A model generated the notes under the pieces. The model was not told the origin of the DNA, ran no database searches, and saw nothing but the letters and a program-made list of their open reading frames with translations. From the NCBI RefSeq assembly GCF_008711155.1, contig NZ_VUYQ01000003.1, forward strand, positions 1 through 64,000: a DNA stretch of 64,000 nucleotides, read 5' to 3'. Below, piece after piece: positions 10,372 to 18,617 of the stretch (positions within the stretch are counted from its first letter, which is position 1; the number at the start of each line of letters is the position of its first letter). Origin of the DNA: Dechloromonas sp. CZR5 (GTDB lineage Bacteria; Pseudomonadota; Gammaproteobacteria; Burkholderiales; Rhodocyclaceae). A program made the translations under genes and the position numbers.

Positions 10372-11652
10372 CTACCTAGTCTTGCTCGCCATTTGCTGCG
10401 AGGCTTGTTCAAGCCAGAGATCTTCCTCTTCGGCGACAAGTTGCTGCATCGCGCCCAACTGAGCGGTCTGCGCCGCCCTGCGACGGGCTTCAACCTTCTC
10501 AGGCGTCATCTCTGCCTGCAACTCGGTCTTCACGCATTCTTCCAGAATATGCTGGAACGCCAGTTCATCGGCTCGCGCAAAGAGTACGCGTCGATCGGAA
10601 TCGTCGATCAGCATCATCGTGACGGGATTCAAGCGCAGCAAGTGACGCCAGCGCTGGTCAATCGATACGAAATATGGAATGAAGAAGGAACCGAGCCGAC
10701 TGGCCGTAGCATTCTTCTCCAGAACGCGGAGGAGCGTCATGTCCCAAGCCATGCCGCGAACATCCTCTAACATGGTCTTGGATATACCTGTAATCGGGCC
10801 GAAAAACGGCGCCCCCGATTCGGAAGTCATGCCGCTCCATATGAGGTGCAACTCGGTGAGCGGGATGGACCCCAGGTGATGGATGTTGAAACTGAGTAAG
10901 TCGCGCAGGATGCGTTTCTTATCCGGCTTGCGTTTCTCGTGCCACAGCCGGGCGAAACGCAAGAGCAGTACCTGTGTTCCGGCGCTCCTGGCTTCGTGCC
11001 GAATTACCTCCCCACTGGTCTGCAATTCCGACAGAAAGGCCACGGCTTCGGGACGAAGTGAAGCCTTTAGTTCTTCGCATGGGACATCGAAGACGAAGTG
11101 GCTGGGATCATCCCGAAAGGCATCCCAGTCCAGGTGATCGAGCATGCGGAAAGCGATCAACGTATTCAAGGGACGTTCGTTGCGCGGATTGTCGCGGGTC
11201 AGGCGGGTGTTCTCGATCAGGAACGGCAGCACATCGAATTGCACGTTGCGGTTACGGGCCTTGAGCATGAGGACCTCGTTGACGCGATCGCGATCGACCT
11301 GCTGGATGTTCTCGCCAGCGATGGCCGCACGCATCTTCTCCGCGAAGTTCGAATCGAAACTCAGCGAAAAATCGATCAGTGCATTCGATCGGCCGCCCGT
11401 GAGCCGTGCTTGGAGGCTGGCCCCGGCGGACATGAAGAACGCTCGCGGCCCCTCGAAAAACGGCGTAACGTACTCGCTGGAGGCCACGCTGAGGCCAAGT
11501 TCGAGGTCGATTGCGCCTGGCGCATCGGTACAAATGACTGCACGCAGGAACGCGCACTCCGCCGCGCGTTGAGACTCGATGTCGTCGAGTGCGTCCTTGT
11601 CGTTATTGATGAGCGCAGAAAATAGGGCGTCTATGATTGGGATATCGAGCAT
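10372..11652 (-). CDS. uncharacterised 426-aa protein paired with an HTH regulator
   Basis: I do not recognise this family. It is soluble, with no signal peptide or membrane segment, mostly helical by composition, and ends in a charged helix rich in Ala/Gln/Glu (about 390-426). There is no obvious nuclease, NTPase or toxin motif. The start is ATG 11652 (MLDIPIIDALFSALINNDKD). It sits 13 bp behind the HTH gene, so the two are probably one transcript. The position between abiE and Hachiman suggests a defence or toxin-antitoxin role, which is only inference. Confidence 0.7.
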   Translation of the reverse strand: MLDIPIIDALFSALINNDKDALDDIESQRAAECAFLRAVICTDAPGAIDLELGLSVASSEYVTPFFEGPRAFFMSAGASLQARLTGGRSNALIDFSLSFDSNFAEKMRAAIAGENIQQVDRDRVNEVLMLKARNRNVQFDVLPFLIENTRLTRDNPRNERPLNTLIAFRMLDHLDWDAFRDDPSHFVFDVPCEELKASLRPEAVAFLSELQTSGEVIRHEARSAGTQVLLLRFARLWHEKRKPDKKRILRDLLSFNIHHLGSIPLTELHLIWSGMTSESGAPFFGPITGISKTMLEDVRGMAWDMTLLRVLEKNATASRLGSFFIPYFVSIDQRWRHLLRLNPVTMMLIDDSDRRVLFARADELAFQHILEECVKTELQAEMTPEKVEARRRAAQTAQLGAMQQLVAEEEDLWLEQASQQMASKTR

Positions 11653-11665
11653 GGGTTGGTCCTTG

Positions 11666-12361
11666 TCATAAACGGATGCCGCCAGATTTCGGTGTGGCGA
11701 ATTGTTCGGGTTCCTTGCCGAGTGGAAAGGCGACCACGTACAGCACATTGACTGACATCGGCTTGCTGTCCGGCTCTGTCCCCCATTTCACCTGCATCTT
11801 GCGTTCGGCGTAGCGCAGCGACACGCCGAGCGTTTTGAGCGCGTCGATATGGGATTGCATCTCGTCGTACACATCGAACTTCTGCGTTTCGCTATAGACA
11901 TCCGCGCAATCCCGGTAGTCTCTGAAATAGTCCACCAGGGCGGCGAACGTCTCATCCGCTTCTCGGTTCAGCTCGAAACCAGGCTCCGACAAGTCCATTG
12001 AGCAGATTTCCGCGAGCTTGGCCAACTGCTTGCCGGTGGTCAGCGGAATCGCCGTCAAGGTGACGTGCTCACGATCAAACTTTTCCTTTGCCGCCTTGAG
12101 TTCTTCTTCCGATGGAATGGTGAAAGGCTTGTTGAGCGCATCGATGTCCTCGAACTCGAACGCACTGGCAAGGGCGCGGCGGGTATCGAGGCTGGCGGAC
12201 AATCCTTGTTCAACCCGCTGGACCGTTCTCACGTTGAGGCCGGAAATCTCAGCCAATTGTTCCTGCGACCATTGACGCATTTCGCGGAACATTCTGATGC
12301 AAACGGCCAGTTCAGCCGGCGTCAGCAGACGGGTTTGTTGAGTGCTTTCAGCAGTGCTCAT
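11666..12361 (-). CDS. XRE-family helix-turn-helix regulator
   Basis: A 231-aa protein. The N-terminal Cro/CI-type HTH (about 15-70: IRMFREMRQWSQEQLAEISG, NVRTVQRVEQG) is clear. The C-terminal two thirds (about 100-231) is a helical then beta-like domain I do not recognise. It probably autoregulates and controls the downstream 426-aa gene. An antitoxin-like role is possible because of the pairing. The ATG at 12361 lies near the leader-repeat remnant that marks the boundary of the Hachiman block. Confidence 0.82.
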   Translation of the reverse strand: MSTAESTQQTRLLTPAELAVCIRMFREMRQWSQEQLAEISGLNVRTVQRVEQGLSASLDTRRALASAFEFEDIDALNKPFTIPSEEELKAAKEKFDREHVTLTAIPLTTGKQLAKLAEICSMDLSEPGFELNREADETFAALVDYFRDYRDCADVYSETQKFDVYDEMQSHIDALKTLGVSLRYAERKMQVKWGTEPDSKPMSVNVLYVVAFPLGKEPEQFATPKSGGIRL

Positions 12362-12669
12362 TTTGTAGCTCCTTTGTTTTCAACCGATGTGGCGAAGTAT
12401 GGGGAGCCAGAGACAAAGGCAACACGACAGGAACCCGACAAGCGACAGAATAGCCATCAACCCTGATTGCTTCCATCATTTTAACGAAGCCTCCCTTGGG
12501 CATCTCGGCGTTCCGCCGTCGGGCTTGCGCGCTTGCGTCCTGGCGGCCGTCGTTGCCCCATGTTGCTTGCGCTGCGCCGTGTTGAAGCCGGTTCCGGGCA
12601 ATTCCGCCCTAGCAACCGGAGCACGATCATGTCGCAACTTTCGTAGCACATCTACGCGCCCGCGCCAGG
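12362..12669. other. 308-bp gap between the HTH gene and hamB
   Basis: No coding region is supported. It contains the divergent upstream region of the HTH gene and the second copy of the radC leader with its first codons. Confidence 0.6.
12565..12642 (+). pseudogene. duplicated radC leader and start (remnant)
   Basis: 78 bp matching 17225-17302 with two mismatches (12582, 12610). It includes the leader hairpin, SD and ATG TCG CAA CTT TCG followed at once by TAG, so only a 5-codon radC remnant survives. With the intact copy it flanks the Hachiman genes as direct repeats. Confidence 0.85.
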
Positions 12670-15600
12670 TTACGCACCTTGTTCCACCCAACGCGCCTCG
12701 CCTCGACCAATGCGGCGGATGCTGACACTCGTTCCGTCCTGCAGCGGCTCGACTTCAAACAGGCTCGGTGATTCCGCCTGAAGCTTCTGTCTGATCGTCG
12801 TAAGCTGGGCAAAGTCAGGCGTCGCAATAGACACTTGGCCACTTTGCGGATCAACCTCAACCCGCATAGGAAAAGTGGAGCGAGAGGGCCATTGCATCGT
12901 CCATTCCTGTGACGCCCATTTCCCGTCCTCGCTCGAAAGAACGTCGCGCCGGAACTGCTGCCAGATTGAATGCGTTTCGAGAGTGGGCCAACCAGGGGCG
13001 TGGTCGTAGGCCGCCACCTCTGCCGATCGTAGCCAAGCCTTCATCTCTGCGCGATTCGTGAATCCGGGTGTCATCTGCTCAATGACTGTCTTGGCGGCAA
13101 CGCGCGAGGGAAGGCCTGCTCGAACAAGCATGGCCATGGCGTTGGATGGCAGTCCGGCTTCCAGACACGCTGCGGCGGCTCCCTCAACAAGCATTTCTGA
13201 TTCGCCGCCATTGATTCGCCGATTCATTCGCACGGCTTCAATCGCCCATACCAGACGATAGACGAACGCATCGTCAACCACGCGCATGCCCTCTTGGCCG
13301 ATGGCCGCCACGTCTTCACCACGAATCCAGGCTCCAAGCAGTTCTTTCCAGTTCGCAGGCAGCGGATCATCTGAAACAAAGGGACGAATCGCAAGAAGCC
13401 TCTCTCCCATTCCAACGAGTGCGGCGGTCAAGGCATCGGCATCTCCAACGAGGGCAGCCGTATCACCGAGATCAAGAAGCTCAGTCAGTTCGGCCGCCAA
13501 TGCGTCGATGGCAAGCCCCGATTCCAGACCCACGCCCATTGCAAACTGCCCCTTGCGCTGCTCGACCGTTGTCTTGTTCCAGATGAGCTGCGCTCTACTG
13601 ACGAGAATCCAGAGCTGCTTTTGCCTTTCGAGGGCATCAAGGCGCGCGATTTGCCTTGCCCACAGCGAGCCCACAAGGGCCTCATCCAACAACCGTGGAA
13701 GATCCGCGCTTTCCGCATCAAGCGCTTCGATCAGGCCAAGCACGGTTGCGTCCAACCGCTCGATAAGACTTTCCATTGAATCTGAATCTTGGTCGTCCCC
13801 TGCGGCATCTGGGAACCAAGCGCCCTGTGTGCTAGACAGGTACTCCATGGCATCCCCACGCGCAAATACTCCCGAAGTGGAGAGGCGCCGTATGACCTCA
13901 TTGACTACGACGATGATGCCGCTCGAAAGTGAGCGGGCCTTGGCCGACGTGACCAACTCTCGCCACCGCTGGTGACGCCAGGCTTCCGGTTCATGCATCA
14001 CATGGATCACCAGCCCTTCAAGGTCCACAAATGCGCGGCCGGCACGGCCAGCGACGTTGGCGAATTCTTCTCCCGTGATCAGCGTGCCCGCCCTGTACAG
14101 GTTGGGGATCAGAAGTACCGCAGCATTGAGATTCAAGCCCTGGGCCAATGTCGGCGAGGCCACAGTAACGCGCAGAACGCCTGCGGCAAGCAGTGCCTCC
14201 ACTTCTCGCAGGAAGGGGCCTGGGAGACGCCCATGATGAATCGCAACGCCGATAGCCAAGCAGCGGACTGCTGGGTGCTCGGCTCCTAGCCACTCCCGAC
14301 CCACGGCCATGGCACGTTCGACTTCCTGGACGTTGGCAAGCAGAGACGGCAGAAAGCCCCGTCGTTGCATATCCAGGGCGGTTTCTGCAAATCCCTCAAC
14401 ATGATCGCGCTGGGTGCAAAAGACGAGTGCTCGTTTTCCTTGCTCGGAGAATTTCCACGCCGCTGCGAGCGTCAATTCCTTGTTGTCCCTGGGGAACGGC
14501 GTTCGACGGGGGCGAATAGGCGGAACCTCCGGCACAAAATGTCGAATGAACGGGCCATCTGGCTCAAGGTCGAAGCTCAGGCGTGCAGAGTTTCCGAGCC
14601 AAGATAACGTGCCAAAGCGCTGGCGCGTGGGTCGCCAACTGGACTGGATTGGATCGCCGGGAGCATCACTACGAATCCATGCAGTCAGATCGTTGAGCTG
14701 ATCCCCTGCCGGCAGGATCGCCGAAAGACAGACGATTCGTCGATCTACATGGTCGGGGCGCCGCAGTAATCGCTGTACCAGGTTCTCATAGCGGATCTCG
14801 CGCTCGCTGGGGCCAATCAGATGCCCTTCGTCGAGGACGATCAACCCGACGTCATTGATGATGTCGGGGTCATTTCGCAGAGCAAAGTCCAGTTTCTCTG
14901 GCGTGGCGATGACGATGTTCTGTTCCCGCAGCGCATCCTCGTCTGTTCCGGCTATGCCGCTGCTTCCATAAAGCGACGAGACAGAGAATCCAAGGGGCGT
15001 GAATGTCTTGCGAAAGGACCGCTCGGTTTGTGCGGAAAGCGCACGCAGTGGCGTCACGATCAAAACCCGATGTCCACAAGCCAGTGCCATCAATGCCGCG
15101 ATCTCTGCTATTCGCGTCTTGCCCGCGCTAGTGGGGAGGGCGACCACCAAGTCGTCGGATACGTCGGCAGCTCGTTGTGCTGCCAGCAACTGAGAAGGCC
15201 ACAGCTCTACCTCGGAGGAGCGCCGGCTATACAACTCGGAAACAAACAGCTTCCTGAGCTGGGCATAGTCTCCTGAGCCGGGTGGGCCTTCGAGGGGCAA
15301 GACCTTGTGCAGGCTGCTTGACCAAAGGTCGTCGATGAGGTTTGCAGTGATTCGAAGAATCCACCAAAGAGAAACTGCGCTGGCAGCCTTGGTCAACGAA
15401 ATCGCTCGCCTCAGCAGGTTGCGCGCTTCCACGACGAGGGAGTCATGGCCGGTCTGCAGGCCAAACTCGAAGAACACCAGCGCCTTGAACATCGTTGATG
15501 TCGCCACGCGGGAGACTACTTCGTCGGGGTCAATCTCCCCGTCGGCCGCAGCCTGGCTGATGCCCTCATCGCGGTTCGCTGGATCGCGTAGCCACTCCCT

Positions 15601-16074
15601 TGCACGTTGTCCAAGTCCTTGCAGATCGCGTACGATCAGGAGTGCGAGTGCATCCTCGGCAGGTGAGCGGTTCTGGTCGGTTTGCGCTTGTGCCAGAAGA
15701 GAAAATGCCAGCGCGGAGTAGTTGGCCAAGTGATAGGAGGCGGCCCCGACTGTTCGGTAGAAACCTCTGAATGCGTCGTCCTGCGGGCCGTTCTGGACCA
15801 GTGCCTCGAAAGCCCCTCCTGCGTGTACAAAGCCCCTTCGCCAAGTCTTCTGATCGCCTCCAAGCTCGCGCAATGCCAGTGAGGCGCGCAGCACCGAAAA
15901 GCCATAGTCAGCGAGGTCTGAGTCGATCCCTTCGCTGAAAGCGGGGGCATCCGGTGGCAGGTGTCCGTCATGGCGGATCAGCGCCCGTGCTTGACCACGG
16001 GCCTGCAGGCGACCTCGATATCCGTCTTGCGTCGTTTCGTGCAGGAAACCTGTCAGTTCTTCAATCGTTTCCAA
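12670..16074 (-). CDS. hamB: Hachiman helicase HamB
   Basis: A 1134-aa DEAD/DEAH superfamily 2 helicase. Motif I PTSAGKT is near residue 315, motif II DEGH near residue 412, with FCTQRDHVEGF and the GRAGRA motif VI further on. About 300 helical residues precede the motor and about 400 follow it. In Hachiman, HamB holds the HamA nuclease inactive and senses aberrant DNA, releasing HamA to degrade DNA. The start is a TTG at 16074 inside the end of hamA (14-bp overlap), with no better in-frame ATG near the N-terminus. Confidence 0.88.
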   Translation of the reverse strand: METIEELTGFLHETTQDGYRGRLQARGQARALIRHDGHLPPDAPAFSEGIDSDLADYGFSVLRASLALRELGGDQKTWRRGFVHAGGAFEALVQNGPQDDAFRGFYRTVGAASYHLANYSALAFSLLAQAQTDQNRSPAEDALALLIVRDLQGLGQRAREWLRDPANRDEGISQAAADGEIDPDEVVSRVATSTMFKALVFFEFGLQTGHDSLVVEARNLLRRAISLTKAASAVSLWWILRITANLIDDLWSSSLHKVLPLEGPPGSGDYAQLRKLFVSELYSRRSSEVELWPSQLLAAQRAADVSDDLVVALPTSAGKTRIAEIAALMALACGHRVLIVTPLRALSAQTERSFRKTFTPLGFSVSSLYGSSGIAGTDEDALREQNIVIATPEKLDFALRNDPDIINDVGLIVLDEGHLIGPSEREIRYENLVQRLLRRPDHVDRRIVCLSAILPAGDQLNDLTAWIRSDAPGDPIQSSWRPTRQRFGTLSWLGNSARLSFDLEPDGPFIRHFVPEVPPIRPRRTPFPRDNKELTLAAAWKFSEQGKRALVFCTQRDHVEGFAETALDMQRRGFLPSLLANVQEVERAMAVGREWLGAEHPAVRCLAIGVAIHHGRLPGPFLREVEALLAAGVLRVTVASPTLAQGLNLNAAVLLIPNLYRAGTLITGEEFANVAGRAGRAFVDLEGLVIHVMHEPEAWRHQRWRELVTSAKARSLSSGIIVVVNEVIRRLSTSGVFARGDAMEYLSSTQGAWFPDAAGDDQDSDSMESLIERLDATVLGLIEALDAESADLPRLLDEALVGSLWARQIARLDALERQKQLWILVSRAQLIWNKTTVEQRKGQFAMGVGLESGLAIDALAAELTELLDLGDTAALVGDADALTAALVGMGERLLAIRPFVSDDPLPANWKELLGAWIRGEDVAAIGQEGMRVVDDAFVYRLVWAIEAVRMNRRINGGESEMLVEGAAAACLEAGLPSNAMAMLVRAGLPSRVAAKTVIEQMTPGFTNRAEMKAWLRSAEVAAYDHAPGWPTLETHSIWQQFRRDVLSSEDGKWASQEWTMQWPSRSTFPMRVEVDPQSGQVSIATPDFAQLTTIRQKLQAESPSLFEVEPLQDGTSVSIRRIGRGEARWVEQGA

Positions 16075-16834
16075 GTGCCAGAGCCCTTTCGTAGCAGGCC
16101 TGGATGAAGGCCTGGTGATCTTCTATGTGCAGGTGCGCAGAGAGATGAGGACGAATCCCGTCTGCCGCTGCCAGATCGTCAGCTAGCGCCTGAGGGGTGG
16201 CATTACCTGACATAGTGAACAACATGTGGCTGGTTCGCGCGGGGGGCGCGGCTCTGCTGGCGACTTCGTTGCGAATCCTCCTCCCCATCTCCCGGCGTTC
16301 GCCTACACCTTCCATGAGCCGATCCGCGACGAAAAGTAGAGATGTCGCCGTGGGTCTTCCATCATCCCTCGATAGTGCTTCGCGGGCCTCTGAAATGGTG
16401 GTCTTGGCGAGGTTCGCACGACTTTTCGACTCGCCTTTCAGGAAATGCAGATTGGCTTGGGCATCGAGCCTGACTCCGACGAAATCATCGCCGCGCAATG
16501 CCATTTCCCTGCCATCCTTGTAACGCAGTCGACGGACCGGAACCTTGAACTCAAGATGTTCCTCGACCAACTCCGTTGCGAGGATTTCGCCAAGTTCCCC
16601 TGAACGCGCTCGTGCTGAGCGAGGCATGCGCTCGGACAAAATGGCCGCTGCACCTGGATACCCCAGTTCGCGAACGTCTTCCGCTATTTGATCCAGGTTG
16701 TCGTAGTGGGATCGGATGCAAGTTGTGAGATCCGCTTCAATGGCGGCTCTTCCCCCATTGCGTTCGGCCAGTCGCCACAACTGCTTGTTGTCTTCTTCCT
16801 CGACATGTCTGTCGCACCAAGGTTGGTACAGCAC
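16061..16834 (-). CDS. hamA: Hachiman nuclease HamA (DUF1837)
   Basis: A 257-aa DUF1837 protein. Likely nuclease residues are Glu80/Glu83 (SGELGEIL), Asp116/Asp117 (RGDDFVG) and Glu135-x-Lys137 (GESK), the D...ExK arrangement of this PD-(D/E)XK-like family. It is the effector of Hachiman anti-phage defence, partnered with the helicase downstream. The start is GTG 16834, preceded by a good RBS (GGGAGAGGAC). It is the first gene of a two-gene operon running towards hamB. Confidence 0.88.
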   Translation of the reverse strand: MLYQPWCDRHVEEEDNKQLWRLAERNGGRAAIEADLTTCIRSHYDNLDQIAEDVRELGYPGAAAILSERMPRSARARSGELGEILATELVEEHLEFKVPVRRLRYKDGREMALRGDDFVGVRLDAQANLHFLKGESKSRANLAKTTISEAREALSRDDGRPTATSLLFVADRLMEGVGERREMGRRIRNEVASRAAPPARTSHMLFTMSGNATPQALADDLAAADGIRPHLSAHLHIEDHQAFIQACYERALALGND

Positions 16835-16944
16835 GTCCTCTCCCTTCTTGTTTGCTACGTTTTGTCACATTGTGCCGGAGACTTTGGGATTCGGGCACTC
16901 ATTACGCAATGCGGGTAAAGATGAACTTCAATGGGTGTCGCGGA

Positions 16945-17101
16945 CATCCCCGGCCAATACTGGCCGGTCGCGCTGTCGTGCTACGCATCGAGCCCCGCCG
17001 CGCGTGTCTCGCCCCTGTGGGCTTCCATCGTTCCCTCGCTGCGCTCGGCTGACGCCTCCGGCCCCGTTCTGCGATCCGGGCCTGCGCGCTGTGCTTGCCC
17101 G
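16945..17101 (+). repeat. GC-rich long direct repeat, copy 1
   Basis: Runs from the CCCCGGCCAA segment through CTTCCATCGTTCCCTCGCT to the CGGGCCTGCGCGC segment. It is mirrored in the same orientation at 19976-20134 with scattered differences. No start codon or protein family is evident in it. Confidence 0.75.
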
Positions 17102-17124
17102 GTTTTGCCGGCATGGGAGGGTAG

Positions 17125-17288
17125 GGCGGTCTTGCTGTTCCCTTCACCGTATCACGGCGTTCTCGCCGTCAAGGGCTGCGCGCCGTTGGCGCTTGCGGCC
17201 GTGGCCGTCTTCGACCCTGTGACGGCTTGCGCTGCGCCGTGCTGAAGCCGGTTCCGGGCAATTCCGCCCGAGCAACCGGAGCACGATC
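17125..17288 (+). promoter_or_regulatory. structured 5' leader of radC
   Basis: 58 bp (17125-17182) are identical to 17909-17966 and contain hairpin CGGCG-TTCT-CGCCG. Further on, CCGGTT (17248-17253) can pair with AACCGG (17274-17279), enclosing CGGGC/GCCCG. The right arm overlaps the SD (CCGGAG) 7 nt before the ATG, so folding would hide the ribosome site. The regulatory role is inferred. Confidence 0.55.
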
Positions 17289-17795
17289 ATGTCGCAACTT
17301 TCTCTGTCTCTCGATTCCTCGCTGCTGGTGCGTGACGACCAGGGGCGCTACCTGCTGGCGACTGCTGAGCAGATTCTGGAAGCAGCCCGGTACGTCATCG
17401 ACCAGAAGATCCCGCGCGGGACGTTGTTCACGTCGCCGGCGCTGGTCAAGGACTACCTGCGCACCAAGCTGGCCAGCTTCGAACACGAAGTGTTTGCTGC
17501 CTTGTTCCTCGATAGTCAGAACCGTCTGATCGAGTACGTGGAACTGTTCCGCGGCACCATCGACCAGACATCGGTCTATCCGCGCGAAGTCGTGAAAACA
17601 GCGCTGCATCTCAATGCCGCAGCCGTGATCTTTTCGCACAATCATCCGAGCGGGAATTCCGAGCCGAGCCAGGCGGACAAGCTGCTGACTCAGCGCCTCA
17701 AGGAAGCCCTGGCGCTGGTGGACGTGCGCACGCTGGATCACATCGTCGTCGGCGGCGAGGCCACGACGTCATTCGCCGAGCGTGGCCTGCTCTGA
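17289..17795 (+). CDS. radC: RadC-family JAB1/MPN domain protein
   Basis: A 168-aa protein carrying the JAB metalloprotease-like fold, with zinc motif His117-x-His119 (SHNHPSGN) and Asp130. It lacks the N-terminal HhH region of chromosomal RadC, as mobile-element versions usually do. The function is uncertain; the name comes from a disputed repair phenotype. It is a standard backbone gene of Tn4371-type ICEs. Translation may be governed by the folded leader. A strong terminator follows 5 bp after the stop. Confidence 0.9.
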   Translation: MSQLSLSLDSSLLVRDDQGRYLLATAEQILEAARYVIDQKIPRGTLFTSPALVKDYLRTKLASFEHEVFAALFLDSQNRLIEYVELFRGTIDQTSVYPREVVKTALHLNAAAVIFSHNHPSGNSEPSQADKLLTQRLKEALALVDVRTLDHIVVGGEATTSFAERGLL

Positions 17796-17799
17796 ACCC

Positions 17800-17820
17800 A
17801 GGGGCTTCGGCCCCTTTTTT
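17800..17820 (+). terminator. radC terminator
   Basis: AGGGGC-TTCG-GCCCCT followed by TTTTT; a UUCG tetraloop hairpin directly after the radC stop. Confidence 0.92.
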
Positions 17821-17908
17821 GCTGCGTCCGGCGGCGCAGCTACGGCCCTCTCGGGCCTGCGCGTGCTGCGCACTTGCCGAAGGCAGGTGTGCGTAGGTGG
17901 TGGTATGA

Positions 17909-18072
17909 GGCGGTCTTGCTGTTCCCTTCACCGTATCACGGCGTTCTCGCCGTCAAGGGCTGCGCGTGCCGGCACGCTTGCGGCCCCTGGCCGTCCTTGA
18001 CCCCTGACTGCTTGTGCTGCGCCGTGCTGGCCACGGTTCCGGGCAATTCCACCCGAGCAACCGGAGATCGTC
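17909..18072 (+). promoter_or_regulatory. structured leader, second copy
   Basis: Same architecture as the radC leader: an identical 58-bp block (17909-17966), then CGGTT (18034-18038) able to pair with AACCG (18059-18063) over the SD, 10 nt before the next ATG. The two genes probably share a regulatory mechanism. Confidence 0.55.
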
Positions 18073-18468
18073 ATGAACGACAAATCACACGTTTCAATGG
18101 AACAACACGTCTGCCTGGTCTGCGGCCTGGCCTTCGATACAGGCGCCATCCTGCTGGACAAGCGCCTTCGCGCGAGCATGGAGCGCCACACGACGACGGG
18201 CTGGGGCCTGTGCGCCGAGCACCAGAAGCTGGCCGACGATGGTTTCGTCGCGCTGGTCGAATGCGACCCGCAGCGCAGCGGCACGCCGGCGGGCGCTGCC
18301 CGCATGAAGCCGGAGCAGGCGTACCGGACGGGCCGGTTGGCCCACGTGCGGCGCACGGTGTTCGCCCAGGTGTTCAACGTGTCGATCGAGGACAAGCAAG
18401 CCTGCGTCTTCGTTGAGCCTGGCGTGATCGATCAGTTGCAGTCGATGGTGGTGCCAGCGGCGAACTGA
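18073..18468 (+). CDS. small zinc-ribbon-like ICE backbone protein
   Basis: A 131-aa protein. Cys14-x-x-Cys17 (CLVCG) and Cys47-x-x-His50 (LCAEH) form a plausible zinc site separated by a 30-residue loop. The rest is hydrophilic, with no membrane or catalytic motif. Proteins of this type accompany radC in related ICEs, but no function is known to me. It has the same leader as radC and its own strong terminator, so it is a separate transcription unit. Confidence 0.75.
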   Translation: MNDKSHVSMEQHVCLVCGLAFDTGAILLDKRLRASMERHTTTGWGLCAEHQKLADDGFVALVECDPQRSGTPAGAARMKPEQAYRTGRLAHVRRTVFAQVFNVSIEDKQACVFVEPGVIDQLQSMVVPAAN

Positions 18469-18487
18469 TCGCGCCGCGCAGGCTTCG

Positions 18488-18523
18488 GTGCGTCGTCCCT
18501 ATCGGGACGGCGCACATTTTTTT
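18488..18523 (+). terminator. strong terminator
   Basis: GTGCGTCGTCCC (18488-18499), loop TATC, GGGACGGCGCAC (18504-18515), 12 bp with one G-U, then A and seven T. Isolates the backbone from the SIR2 gene. Confidence 0.95.
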
Positions 18524-18617
18524 GCTGCGCCGGGTGCCGAATCCTTCGCGTTTCCGGCGCTGTGCTTGGCTTCAGGGCAAAACCCTGCGGGCCATCTGCG
18601 TCGACTGTCCGCAGCAG

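Larger units (their letters stand above)
16835..17288. other. 454-bp region upstream of hamA and radC
   Basis: No gene seen. It holds the hamA promoter region (minus strand), one copy of a GC-rich 157-bp repeat (16945-17101) and the radC leader. Confidence 0.6.
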
